The notes below the pieces were generated by a model. That model saw only the letters and a list, made by a program, of their open reading frames with translations, had not been told where the DNA came from and did no database searches. From assembly GCA_027052755.1 (NCBI GenBank), contig JALUEN010000049.1, forward strand, positions 1-5,619: a stretch of 5,619 nt of DNA, given 5' to 3'. The stretch comes from a bacterium. Lineage in GTDB: Bacteria > DRYD01 > JALUEN01. Shown piece after piece: positions 1 through 5,619 of the stretch. Numbering within the stretch: the stretch's first letter is position 1; every line of letters begins with the position of its first letter. Position numbers and translations under genes: made by a program.

Positions 1-1
1 G

Positions 2-1732
2 TACATAACCATAGACAAGTTTGAGGGAAAGTGTAAAGATCTCTCTGAGAGGAGATGGGGTTTTACCTCATTTAAGGGGAAACTGGAGTTCAATTTCATT
101 AAAGAACTGCTGGGGCTTATAAGAGATTTGAAGGGCTATAACTTGTATAGTATCTTAAATCGCATATCTGAAGGGTTGAGAGAGGAGAGGATATACCTAA
201 AAGGAGAGATATACCACTTATCTGTTAAGTTATTGAGAGATTTATTACCTACTCTGAGCGAGACACCTCTGAAGTTCCTAGAGGGAAGCTTAAGTTTAAG
301 GCTTGTTACCTCCTCTAGCTCGTTGAGAGTTGCTCTCAAAGGGGATAGCCTAACCTTTGAGTTCCCAGAGTTAAGGCCTGTGAGGATCGGCTTTGGCTCT
401 GAACTATCTCTAGAGTTTAGCGATCGCACCTCTGGGGCTGTTTTCTCCGCAAATCTTAATGGTAAGGTAAATGATGCGCCTTTTAAGGGAGATATCGTGC
501 TAACCCTCAGCCATCTTGGTCAAGATCTTAACGATCTTAACTTAAAGGATAACCTCAGGATTTCGCTTAGCTTAAATGGACTTAACCTAACTAATCTGGA
601 TCCTAAACACCTTCGTGGAAGCTTAGATCTAACTTACTTTTACAGAGATGGGTCCGAGAAGTTAAGCTTATCCTTTAATAGCTTAGAGATATACCTCACT
701 TTATTCAAGGAACCTCTTAGGATAAGTGGTTTGCTTAGGTACTTTAACGGTAAGCTAGAGGATAGGTTGTCCCTGAGCTTAGGAAAACAATCGGTAAAAC
801 TAGAGGGTATAGCTTTAAGGAGAGGAGCTCTAGAAGTTAGGTTAAGCTACCAGGGAAAGACTGAACTTAAGTTCCCCTATCTCAGGTACACAGGGGAGAT
901 TTCCTCAGAGGTTACCTTGATTTTATCAAGGATCTTAGGGATATCCGGCACTTTCCAAGCTTCTGAGGGGAACCTGAGTTTAAACTTCAGTGAGAGGGGA
1001 AGCGCTGGCGGAGAGGCCCCCTTGAATATCTCCTTGACTATCAACATGAATAACGTTAAGCTGAATATACCGTTCCTGAAGACTACCTTTAGTGGAGTTT
1101 TAAATTTGAACTACTCTAAGGGAAGCTTATCAATGAGGGGGAAGATGGATATATCTAAGGGAACGTTGACCTTAGGAAGCTCCCTGTATAAGGTTGAGAG
1201 CGGATATCTTGAGTGGGAAGGTACTCCTATACCCTACGTTGACCTTGTCGCTAAGAGTTTAGGTGCAGATGAGAGCTTCTATGTACTTTTGAGGGGACCG
1301 CTGGATAATCCTCAGCTAGCTAGTTACGGATTAGCCGGTCAAGTTATGGAAGTACCGAGGAGCGGAACATTTGCGCCCTCACTTGCTGGGAGTTACTCTT
1401 TGAATAAGTTGATGCCATTTGGTTCAAGGGGACAGGTGATGCAAGCTCTTGGGTACACTATATTGGGTGCGCTGGCTCAGGGACTCCCGATAATAGACCT
1501 CTACGGGGTTCAGACTTCGGCTACCGGCTACACTACTTTGAGGTTGGGTAAGCAGATCACACCCAAGCTTTTTCTTACTTACGCTAAGGTAATAGATAGC
1601 TCAAATTATGAGAGCTTAAGGTTGAGATATTCCTGGATAGTAGATTACAAGCTGGGAAGAGGCTTCTTCCTGAGTTACAGCGCCTCTAACGTAAATACTG
1701 AGATCTCTATCTTATACAGGAGGAGATTTTAG
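2..1732 (+). CDS. TamB-like (DUF490/AsmA-like superfamily) envelope biogenesis protein, C-terminal part, 5'-truncated
   Basis: The frame is open from base 2 to the TAG at 1730-1732, so 576 residues are visible and the true start lies left of the window; the TTG at 128 is internal. Known of the family: TamB-type proteins are long beta-rich, inner-membrane-anchored periplasmic proteins that work with outer-membrane assembly or lipid transport, usually about 1000 residues or more. Seen: nearly all of the visible protein is short alternating polar/hydrophobic strands rich in Ser, Leu and Asn. The C-terminal TamB signature is clear: a strand pair with GTLTLG (about residue 387), then YLEWEGTPIPYVDL (about 402-415), then LRGPLDNPQLASYG (about 430-443). 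A glycine-rich stretch follows, then LRLGKQITPKLFLTY (about 513-527), and the protein ends in a strand closing with RRRF. A terminal Phe and strand-like tail are typical. It converges on kptA. The family call is strong; orthology to E. coli TamB is not proven. Confidence 0.82.
   Translation, partial: YITIDKFEGKCKDLSERRWGFTSFKGKLEFNFIKELLGLIRDLKGYNLYSILNRISEGLREERIYLKGEIYHLSVKLLRDLLPTLSETPLKFLEGSLSLRLVTSSSSLRVALKGDSLTFEFPELRPVRIGFGSELSLEFSDRTSGAVFSANLNGKVNDAPFKGDIVLTLSHLGQDLNDLNLKDNLRISLSLNGLNLTNLDPKHLRGSLDLTYFYRDGSEKLSLSFNSLEIYLTLFKEPLRISGLLRYFNGKLEDRLSLSLGKQSVKLEGIALRRGALEVRLSYQGKTELKFPYLRYTGEISSEVTLILSRILGISGTFQASEGNLSLNFSERGSAGGEAPLNISLTINMNNVKLNIPFLKTTFSGVLNLNYSKGSLSMRGKMDISKGTLTLGSSLYKVESGYLEWEGTPIPYVDLVAKSLGADESFYVLLRGPLDNPQLASYGLAGQVMEVPRSGTFAPSLAGSYSLNKLMPFGSRGQVMQALGYTILGALAQGLPIIDLYGVQTSATGYTTLRLGKQITPKLFLTYAKVIDSSNYESLRLRYSWIVDYKLGRGFFLSYSASNVNTEISILYRRRF
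524..541 (+). repeat. 9-bp tandem duplication inside the TamB-like gene
   Basis: GATCTTAAC occurs twice back to back, in frame, and encodes Asp-Leu-Asn twice. It is a small in-frame duplication that adds three residues to a beta-rich region. It is probably neutral variation in a repetitive protein. Confidence 0.7.
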
Positions 1733-1737
1733 ACCTT

Positions 1738-2298
1738 TTAGGAATTGCTCTTATAAACCTCTATGATGTATCTTGGAGGTAAGTATCTACAGAGTATTAC
1801 CTGGCCGGCTTTGAAGAACTCTATCCCATCTTCGTGAGCTTTGGAAGCATCTATCTGAAGTATAACAGGGGATCTAGTTCTCCTGAGAGCTACCTCTCTA
1901 GCGTCCTCTGGGGTTAGGCTTAGGTGTACCATCAACCTATCCATAGGCTTTAACCCTTCCTCAAGGATTTTTTCCAATGCTTCTGGGGTTGTCCCATGGT
2001 AGAGGAAACCCTTCGGTACGTACTTCTCATAGCCTAGGCTTTCAGGAGTTAGGGCTAGGGATTTGCTATGCCCGTAGATTGCTCTGATCTTATTCCCCTT
2101 TAACTCAAACCTCTTCTTAGGGGATCGCTCAACTATTCTGAGGACCTCCTCTAAGGATAGGTTAGGGAACTTCTCCTTTAAAACTCTAAGTAGGTCCTCT
2201 AGGTTAGCATATCCCTGGGGATCTAACTTAAGTCCTCCAGGGTTGTGGCGAAGGAGATAGCTCATATACTTTGATATCCTCACGAGTTCCCTGTCCAT
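1738..2298 (-). CDS. kptA: RNA 2'-phosphotransferase (KptA/Tpt1 family)
   Basis: This 186-residue enzyme has the usual length for the family. KptA/Tpt1 moves an internal RNA 2'-phosphate to NAD+, releasing nicotinamide and ADP-ribose 1'',2''-cyclic phosphate; in eukaryotes it finishes tRNA splicing. The N-terminal lobe holds SKYMSYLLRHNP with catalytic Arg17-His18, and KKRFEL with Arg63. IRAIYGHSK (71-79) links to the ADP-ribosyltransferase-like lobe, which has LYHGT (99-103, NAD-binding His101) and LKPMDRLMVHLS (116-127). Arg121 is probably the fourth member of the R-H-R-R set, judged by spacing. FFKAGQVIL and LPPRYIIEV close the fold. All key residues are present, so it is probably active. 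ATG at 2298 is supported by GGAGAAGG at 2307-2314 (8 nt spacing) and by conservation starting at about residue 8. It stands alone, convergent with the TamB-like gene and divergent from the 2408 gene. YGHS and the KAG motif resemble archaeal rather than enterobacterial KptA, as far as I recall those sequences. The bacterial substrate is unknown. Confidence 0.94.
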   Translation of the reverse strand: MDRELVRISKYMSYLLRHNPGGLKLDPQGYANLEDLLRVLKEKFPNLSLEEVLRIVERSPKKRFELKGNKIRAIYGHSKSLALTPESLGYEKYVPKGFLYHGTTPEALEKILEEGLKPMDRLMVHLSLTPEDAREVALRRTRSPVILQIDASKAHEDGIEFFKAGQVILCRYLPPRYIIEVYKSNS

Positions 2299-2330
2299 AT
2301 ATATAACCTTCTCCGTAAGAGGTCAATTCT

Positions 2331-2343
2331 CTCCTTAAAGGAG
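2331..2343. promoter_or_regulatory. 13-bp perfect dyad in the kptA / 2408-gene divergent gap
   Basis: CTCCTT-A-AAGGAG is a perfect inverted repeat with 6-bp arms and a 1-bp centre. It lies 32 bp before the kptA start, within the 109-bp gap (2299-2407) that must hold the promoters of both flanking genes. The position would suit an operator, but a dyad this short can arise by chance, and each arm resembles a Shine-Dalgarno sequence or its complement. The rest of the gap is AT-rich on its right side (about 2350-2387), and I could not assign convincing -35/-10 pairs there. Confidence 0.25.
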
Positions 2344-2395
2344 CCGAGGGAAAATAAGTTTAAGTTAAATTAAAAGCCTTGCTAAATTGCTGAGT

Positions 2396-2402
2396 GAGGT
2401 GG
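2396..2402 (+). promoter_or_regulatory. Ribosome binding site that sets the start of the 2408 gene
   Basis: GAGGTGG lies with 6 nt between GAGGTG and the GTG at 2408. The same GAGGTG with the same 6-nt spacing precedes the ATG of the gene starting at 4312. A longer reading from TTG at 2387 would place this site inside the coding region and has no comparable site upstream. Confidence 0.7.
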
Positions 2403-2407
2403 TAGAT

Positions 2408-3295
2408 GTGGTTAAGAATTTGATCAGGTTTCTCGCTCTAGTGGTCGTTGTGTTATTCTTTGGAGGATTGTTCCTAGTGATAAAACTTAGCAGACCGGAG
2501 AAGATAGAGCTGAAGAGCTTAACGCCAACCTTACATTCAACCTACTCTGAACTCGTTAAAATTCCAGAGATTAGCTTAGATGACCTTGAGAACTTACCGC
2601 TTAACCTAAAGGTTCGTTTAACTTATCACTTATGGGAGAACGGGAATGAGACGATGAGTACCTCTGCTCTGATCGGGGATGAACTTCTCAGGTGGAAACT
2701 TAACGATGACCTGGAGATATACATGGATATCTCTAAAGGGGATTACAGGTTATGTTCGTGGTCAGCTAAATCAGCTGTAAAGATCTCCCCTAAGTTCGCC
2801 CTTAAGTACTACCGAAAGTTCTTAAACACCTTTAGACCAATACCCCTTCCCCCACCAAATATATTGGAGACAGAGGAGAGGATAAAGGAGAAACACAAAA
2901 AACTGAACCTAAGTAAAGAGAATATACTAGGACTTAAAGGTTTAAAACCTCTTCATATAATAGATAACCCTACGTTAATGACTACCTCTGGAGTTGTGGT
3001 GTGGGTTATAGAGGACAGAAAATTGGCAGAGATGTACTGGTTAGCTAGGTACAGGTTAAATAGGATGACGGATATTTTCTGTGAGAGTTTAGGCATAACT
3101 AGGGATGAGTTGCTGAATGGTTTAAGGAAAGGGGAATTGATAGTTGAGTTCTCACCGTCTATGATGAGGCATCCAGTTCCCCTTATCCTAGAGGATGCTA
3201 ATAACAGACAGGTTATAGCTATAGAAGTTAGAGAGGAGGCCTTTGAAACCCCTGTGGACTTTGATCCCTGTGATAATCTCATTGGTTCTAAGTAA
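2408..3295 (+). CDS. Hypothetical protein with one N-terminal membrane segment
   Basis: I do not recognise this 295-residue protein. GTG at 2408 is preferred over TTG at 2387 because of the GAGGTGG site at 2396. Residues 8-25 form a single strongly hydrophobic segment (FLALVVVVLFFGGLFLVI) flanked by Lys3, Arg7, Lys26 and Arg29. It looks like an uncleaved anchor or a signal-like sequence. There is no lipobox cysteine. About 270 mostly soluble residues follow: an early Leu/Glu-rich part, a strand-like SALIGDELLRWKL region, then a basic proline-rich stretch (RPIPLPPPN) leading into a Lys/Glu-rich helix. After that come a hydrophobic strand (SGVVVWVIED), a probable helix with aromatic residues (AEMYWLARYRLNRM) and a C-terminal alpha/beta-looking segment. 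Three cysteines are present (LCSW, FCES, DPCD). Whether the main domain is periplasmic or cytoplasmic cannot be decided by eye. It is divergent from kptA, convergent with the 3305-4312 gene, and transcribed alone. Confidence 0.85.
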   Translation: MVKNLIRFLALVVVVLFFGGLFLVIKLSRPEKIELKSLTPTLHSTYSELVKIPEISLDDLENLPLNLKVRLTYHLWENGNETMSTSALIGDELLRWKLNDDLEIYMDISKGDYRLCSWSAKSAVKISPKFALKYYRKFLNTFRPIPLPPPNILETEERIKEKHKKLNLSKENILGLKGLKPLHIIDNPTLMTTSGVVVWVIEDRKLAEMYWLARYRLNRMTDIFCESLGITRDELLNGLRKGELIVEFSPSMMRHPVPLILEDANNRQVIAIEVREEAFETPVDFDPCDNLIGSK

Positions 3296-3317
3296 GTTTT
3301 AAGCTTATTGTTCTAAG
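3281..3317. repeat. Short direct repeat spanning the two convergent stop codons
   Basis: ATTGGTTCTAAG at 3281-3292 and ATTGTTCTAAG at 3307-3317 differ by one base insertion and lie either side of the 9-bp gap between the stops of the 2408 and 4312 genes. The palindrome TAAGCTTA (3300-3307) sits between them and overlaps the stop of the minus-strand gene. No GC-rich stem with a T-run is present, so this is not a standard intrinsic terminator. Confidence 0.5.
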
Positions 3318-4312
3318 GTGAATTCCTCCTTTATCCTCTCCTTCTTAAGGGTCTGGAGGAAACTGATTGGCAAGTTTATCGGTGTTATATTACCATCTGA
3401 GGAGAAGTCTAGGTATCTTCTCCTTGAGGAGGGCTTTAATTGAGTGAGACAGATCTCCCTCTCTATACCCTCAGGTAGCTCAATAGGTTTTATAGGTATC
3501 TCAGAGTATATGTTGAACGCCTCATCATCTCCTTGAATTATCTCCCTGAGTTCCGAGAAGAGCTCTATGTACTTCTTAAACTTCTCCCTTATCTTATTAA
3601 CCTTGAGTACTGTATCACTGGGAAGTGATATCCCCTGTATATTTTTCAAGAGAGATATGAGAACAAAGGAGGACTCTATGAACAGAGTCTGAACATCCTC
3701 TGGCGATATGGAGTTTAACCTATCTATGAACTCCTCTATCATCTTGTAATAGGATGGAAACTCAAGCGGGTTGAGGCTTGACTTTAAGTGGAGAAGCTCC
3801 TCGTATAGATCCTCTATGATGTCATCCCTTGTTATCTCTAACTCCCAGAGGATATTCATCAGCTGTTTCCTCCTAGCTTTAGCATCCCCTTTTGTGGAAT
3901 TCGCTGATTCCCTAGCTCTCTTAGTCTCCTTAACCTCTTCTTCCTGGATAACTGAGTGCATTATAACGCTCATAACTATCCCAGCTAAAAGCCCCATTGT
4001 AACGTTTGAGGTAACAGCGCTAACTCCAATAGCTCCTACTGCAGGAATACCTGTTGCTATCAAGATCTTGGTAGTTGAATCTATGCTTTTAGATCTCCTA
4101 TCAACTAGCTCGCTGGCTAACATTGCCTTTAAGTTCTTGCCTACGTAATCATCTGAGTCATCATCTACACTTTTTACGAAGTAAGCTGCCTTCTTGAGCT
4201 TAGGATCGTTTTCCTCTACTGCTCTCGGTTTGAACATGTTAAAGTACTTCTGAAGAGCTTGAAGTCTAGTCCTCTTAGCTGAAGCTAACTCATTTAAAAA
4301 GAGAGGATCCAT
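3305..4312 (-). CDS. Hypothetical protein with a central two-helix membrane hairpin
   Basis: I do not recognise this 335-residue protein. ATG at 4312 is preferred because GAGGTG (4319-4324) lies 6 nt upstream; a GTG at 4321 would overlap that site. The visible order is as follows. Residues 1-82 are charged and helical, with many Lys/Arg, and contain an acidic DDDSDD patch (about 50-55). Residues 83-100 (ILIATGIPAVGAIGVSAV) and 106-122 (MGLLAGIVMSVIMHSVI) are two glycine- and alanine-rich hydrophobic segments joined by TSNVT, giving a tight hairpin. A highly charged helix (EEEVKETKRARE, then KARRKQ) follows. Residues 150-265 look all-helical. Residues 270-335 are more irregular, with IPIKPIELPEGIE and a basic KPSSRRRY stretch. 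If both ends are cytoplasmic, this is a membrane-tethered scaffold-like or regulatory protein, but that is inference. No enzymatic motif was seen. A near-consensus promoter lies upstream; the gene is divergent from gcvPA. Confidence 0.87.
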   Translation of the reverse strand: MDPLFLNELASAKRTRLQALQKYFNMFKPRAVEENDPKLKKAAYFVKSVDDDSDDYVGKNLKAMLASELVDRRSKSIDSTTKILIATGIPAVGAIGVSAVTSNVTMGLLAGIVMSVIMHSVIQEEEVKETKRARESANSTKGDAKARRKQLMNILWELEITRDDIIEDLYEELLHLKSSLNPLEFPSYYKMIEEFIDRLNSISPEDVQTLFIESSFVLISLLKNIQGISLPSDTVLKVNKIREKFKKYIELFSELREIIQGDDEAFNIYSEIPIKPIELPEGIEREICLTQLKPSSRRRYLDFSSDGNITPINLPISFLQTLKKERIKEEFTLEQ

Positions 4313-4318
4313 AATCCC

Positions 4319-4324
4319 CACCTC
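4319..4324 (-). promoter_or_regulatory. Ribosome binding site that sets the start at 4312
   Basis: On the minus strand GAGGTG is followed by GGGATT and then ATG at 4312-4310, a 6-nt spacing. The in-frame GTG at 4321 lies inside this site and so is an unlikely start. Confidence 0.75.
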
Positions 4325-4325
4325 G

Positions 4326-4395
4326 GTAAATAATTATACAAAAAAATCCCTAAAAGTCCAGTTTAATGTGATTATTTACACTAGAGGTGATTATT
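4326..4395. repeat. Three related 9-mers, possible operator half-sites
   Basis: GTGATTATT occurs at 4368-4376 and again at 4387-4395, with starts 19 bp apart (about two helical turns). The overlapping ATTATTTAC at 4371-4379 has an exact inverted copy, GTAAATAAT, at 4326-4334. The left copy overlaps the -10 box of the leftward promoter. The right copy ends just before the -35 candidate for gcvPA. The placement suits a regulator of one or both genes, but the core is AT-rich and chance is not excluded. Confidence 0.4.
4333..4360 (-). promoter_or_regulatory. Sigma-70-type promoter for the 3305-4312 gene
   Basis: Read on the minus strand: -35 TGGACT (4355-4360, 4 of 6 consensus bases), a 16-bp spacer containing seven T, then a perfect -10 TATAAT (4333-4338). 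Transcription would begin near 4326, giving a leader of about 14 nt that just includes the GAGGTG ribosome binding site. Confidence 0.55.
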
Positions 4396-4397
4396 CC

Positions 4398-4426
4398 TTC
4401 AACCTGCTTCACCAGAGGAGTATAAA
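4398..4426 (+). promoter_or_regulatory. Candidate promoter for gcvPA
   Basis: TTCAAC (4398-4403, 3 of 6 consensus bases), a 17-bp spacer, and TATAAA (4421-4426, 5 of 6). The predicted leader is about 45 nt. The weak -35 could mean activator dependence, in keeping with the repeats immediately upstream, but this is inference. Confidence 0.35.
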
Positions 4427-4463
4427 CTGAGCTTGAGAAACTTTAAGAGTGAGAGATAAGAAA

Positions 4464-4469
4464 GGGGAG
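4464..4469 (+). promoter_or_regulatory. Ribosome binding site deciding the gcvPA start
   Basis: GGGGAG lies 8 nt before the TTG at 4478. Two in-frame GTG codons at 4469 and 4472 are too close to this site to be served by it, and an in-frame TAA at 4457-4459 rules out starts further upstream. Confidence 0.6.
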
Positions 4470-4477
4470 TGGTGAAC

Positions 4478-5619
4478 TTGTTCGGTTTAACTGATAGAGA
4501 TGTGAAGGAGATGCTATCTGAGATAGGTTTGGAGAAACTTGATGACCTGTTTAAAGACATCCCTGAGAAGTACAGGTGGAACTCTAAGCTCTGGAAAACT
4601 CTTCCCGAGTGGGAAGCTGAGTACGTGATAAGAACTTTCGCTCAGAACGTTAAGACCTTCCCTCCATCTCACGTCTTCCTGGGAGGAGGGGTTTACTTCC
4701 ACTACGTCCCTCCAGAGGTGGATACCTTAGCCTCTAGGGGGGAGTTCCTCACAGCTTACACACCTTATCAACCTGAGATCAGTCAAGGGGCTTTACAAGC
4801 TATGTGGGAATACCAGAGCCTGATGTGTGATCTCCTCCAGATGGATGTCTGTAATGCTTCACACTATGATGGGGCTACAGCTACTGCTGAGGCTATGCTC
4901 ATGGCAGTGAGATTGAAGGGAGTTAATAAGATAGCAGTCTCAACCGCCTTAAACCCCTTCTGGAAAATGGTTGTTAACACCTATGCTTGGGGAAGAGGAA
5001 TCTCTATATACTGGCTACCTTACGATCAGGAAACAGGAAGGACGATGTTAGACACTTTACCGGAGGATATAGCAGGGGTGATAGTCCAACAGCCTAACTT
5101 CTTCGGTGTTCTAGAGGACTTAGAGGAGGTTAGAAGGATTACTAATGAGAGAGATGCTCTGCTTATTGTCTCAAATAGCGAGCCTTTAGCTTGGGCTCTT
5201 ATAAAACCCCCAGGATATTACGACGCTGATATAGCTGTTGGAAGCGCTCAGAGCTTCGGTATCTATCCCTCTTATGGTGGCCCATCACTGGGATACATGG
5301 CTGCTAAGAGGAAGTACATGAGGCAAATGCCGGGAAGGATAATAGGGGAGACTACTGACCTTGAGGGTAGAAGAGCTTATTGTATGATACTTCAGACTAG
5401 GGAGCAACACATAAGACGTGAGAGAGCTACTAGCAATATATGTACTAATCAGGCGTTAATGGCTATAAGAGTTGCCATTTACCTTAGCTTATACGGTAAG
5501 AAAGGCTTAAAGGAGCTAGCGCTACATAACTGGAGAAAAGCTAGGAAAACGGCGGAGAGCATTATAGATGCAATCAACCACTACAATGGGGAGAAGGTGG
5601 CCGACTACAGGTTCTCCTC
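4478..5619 (+). CDS. gcvPA: Glycine dehydrogenase (decarboxylating) subunit 1, P-protein alpha subunit, 3'-truncated
   Basis: This is subunit 1 of the split P-protein of the glycine cleavage system. With subunit 2 (GcvPB) it decarboxylates glycine and passes the aminomethyl group to the lipoyl arm of GcvH; it is cytoplasmic. Visible are 380 residues out of an expected 440-450; the right edge cuts the gene. Family motifs appear in order: MLSEIGLEKLDDLF (12-25), LTAYTPYQPEISQG (91-104), NASHYDGATATAEAMLMA (126-143), IVQQPNFFGVLED (202-214), GGPSLGYMAAK (267-277), PGRIIGETTDLEGRR (285-299) and LQTREQHIRRERATSNICTNQAL (305-327). In two-subunit enzymes the PLP-binding lysine is on GcvPB, so its absence here is expected. 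TTG at 4478 is chosen from the GGGGAG site 8 nt upstream and from the family's usual N-terminus; GTG at 4472 is the alternative. gcvPB is expected just beyond the edge. gcvT and gcvH are not in the window. Confidence 0.96.
   Translation, partial: MFGLTDRDVKEMLSEIGLEKLDDLFKDIPEKYRWNSKLWKTLPEWEAEYVIRTFAQNVKTFPPSHVFLGGGVYFHYVPPEVDTLASRGEFLTAYTPYQPEISQGALQAMWEYQSLMCDLLQMDVCNASHYDGATATAEAMLMAVRLKGVNKIAVSTALNPFWKMVVNTYAWGRGISIYWLPYDQETGRTMLDTLPEDIAGVIVQQPNFFGVLEDLEEVRRITNERDALLIVSNSEPLAWALIKPPGYYDADIAVGSAQSFGIYPSYGGPSLGYMAAKRKYMRQMPGRIIGETTDLEGRRAYCMILQTREQHIRRERATSNICTNQALMAIRVAIYLSLYGKKGLKELALHNWRKARKTAESIIDAINHYNGEKVADYRFS

Larger units (their letters stand above)
4313..4477. other. 165-bp divergent intergenic region between the 4312 gene and gcvPA
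   Basis: This AT-rich gap carries the signals for two divergent genes: a good promoter reading left, a weaker candidate reading right, a ribosome binding site for each gene, and repeated ATTATT-containing 9-mers. No credible small reading frame, tRNA or riboswitch was recognised in it. Confidence 0.75.

Noticed and set aside
136..429. Minus-strand open frame of about 97 codons inside the TamB-like gene
   Set aside because: It is a shadow of the plus-strand beta-rich coding region with no start signal or recognisable domain.
287..1618. AGCTTA hexamer repeated eight times in the TamB-like gene (287, 569, 620, 665, 680, 776, 1124, 1613), suggesting an uptake or recognition word
   Set aside because: Every copy is in frame and encodes Ser-Leu as AGC TTA, so a Ser/Leu-rich beta protein with biased codon choice explains it.
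2298..2326. TTGACC, 17-bp spacer, TATATA on the minus strand before kptA
   Set aside because: The would-be -10 overlaps the A of the kptA ATG, so transcription would begin inside the gene and lose residues needed before the Arg17-His18 motif. The ribosome binding site at 2307-2314 also argues against it.
2953..3282. Minus-strand open frame of about 109 codons inside the 2408 gene
   Set aside because: It lies fully within a real gene on the other strand, with no ribosome binding site or recognisable protein features.
3771..4148. Plus-strand open frame of about 125 codons inside the 4312 gene
   Set aside because: It is the antisense shadow of the hairpin-protein gene; its Ser/Leu-rich hydrophobic translation comes from the complementary strand.
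4368..4382. TGTGA-type CRP/FNR site in the gcvPA upstream gap
   Set aside because: Only the left half fits; the right half (ACACT) does not mirror it as TCACA. The direct repeat describes the sequence better.
4396..4477. Glycine riboswitch in the gcvPA leader
   Set aside because: The predicted leader is only about 45 nt, and even the whole gap shows no paired conserved purine-rich junctions or stems of a glycine aptamer.
4514..4702. Minus-strand open frame of about 62 codons inside gcvPA
   Set aside because: It is fully covered by gcvPA, whose plus-strand translation matches a well-known family throughout.

Overview
The window appears to come from a diderm (Gram-negative-type) bacterium, probably a thermophile. 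A TamB/AsmA-like outer-membrane biogenesis protein argues against an archaeon. Arginine is written almost only as AGA/AGG, ATA is a common isoleucine codon, and starts include GTG and TTG, a pattern often seen in thermophilic lineages. The glycine decarboxylase P-protein is the split two-subunit type. I cannot name the phylum from the sequence alone.

Layout: five protein genes fill almost the whole window and strictly alternate in strand (+ - + - +), so no two neighbours can share an operon here. (1) 2-1732, +: C-terminal part of a TamB-like protein, cut by the left edge; the frame is open to the first base. (2) 1738-2298, -: kptA, RNA 2'-phosphotransferase, converging on gene 1 with 5 bp between stops. 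(3) 2408-3295, +: unrecognised protein with one N-terminal membrane segment. (4) 3305-4312, -: unrecognised protein with a central membrane hairpin and a long charged helical C-terminal region, converging on gene 3 with 9 bp between stops. (5) 4478-5619, +: gcvPA, glycine dehydrogenase subunit 1, cut by the right edge.

Control signals must lie in two short divergent gaps: 109 bp between kptA and gene 3, and 165 bp between gene 4 and gcvPA. The second is the richer one. It has a good sigma-70-type promoter reading into gene 4, a weaker candidate reading into gcvPA, and three copies of an ATTATT-containing 9-mer (one inverted) that could be operator half-sites. Genes 3 and 4 each have GAGGTG placed 6 nt before the preferred start, which moves both starts inward from the longest open frame.

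No RNA genes, CRISPR array, insertion sequence or obvious terminator hairpin was seen. The genes do not form one pathway: envelope assembly, RNA 2'-phosphate removal, two unknown membrane proteins and glycine cleavage. The points most worth a second look are the archaeal-looking KptA in a diderm bacterium, the two unknown membrane proteins, and the repeats between gene 4 and gcvPA.
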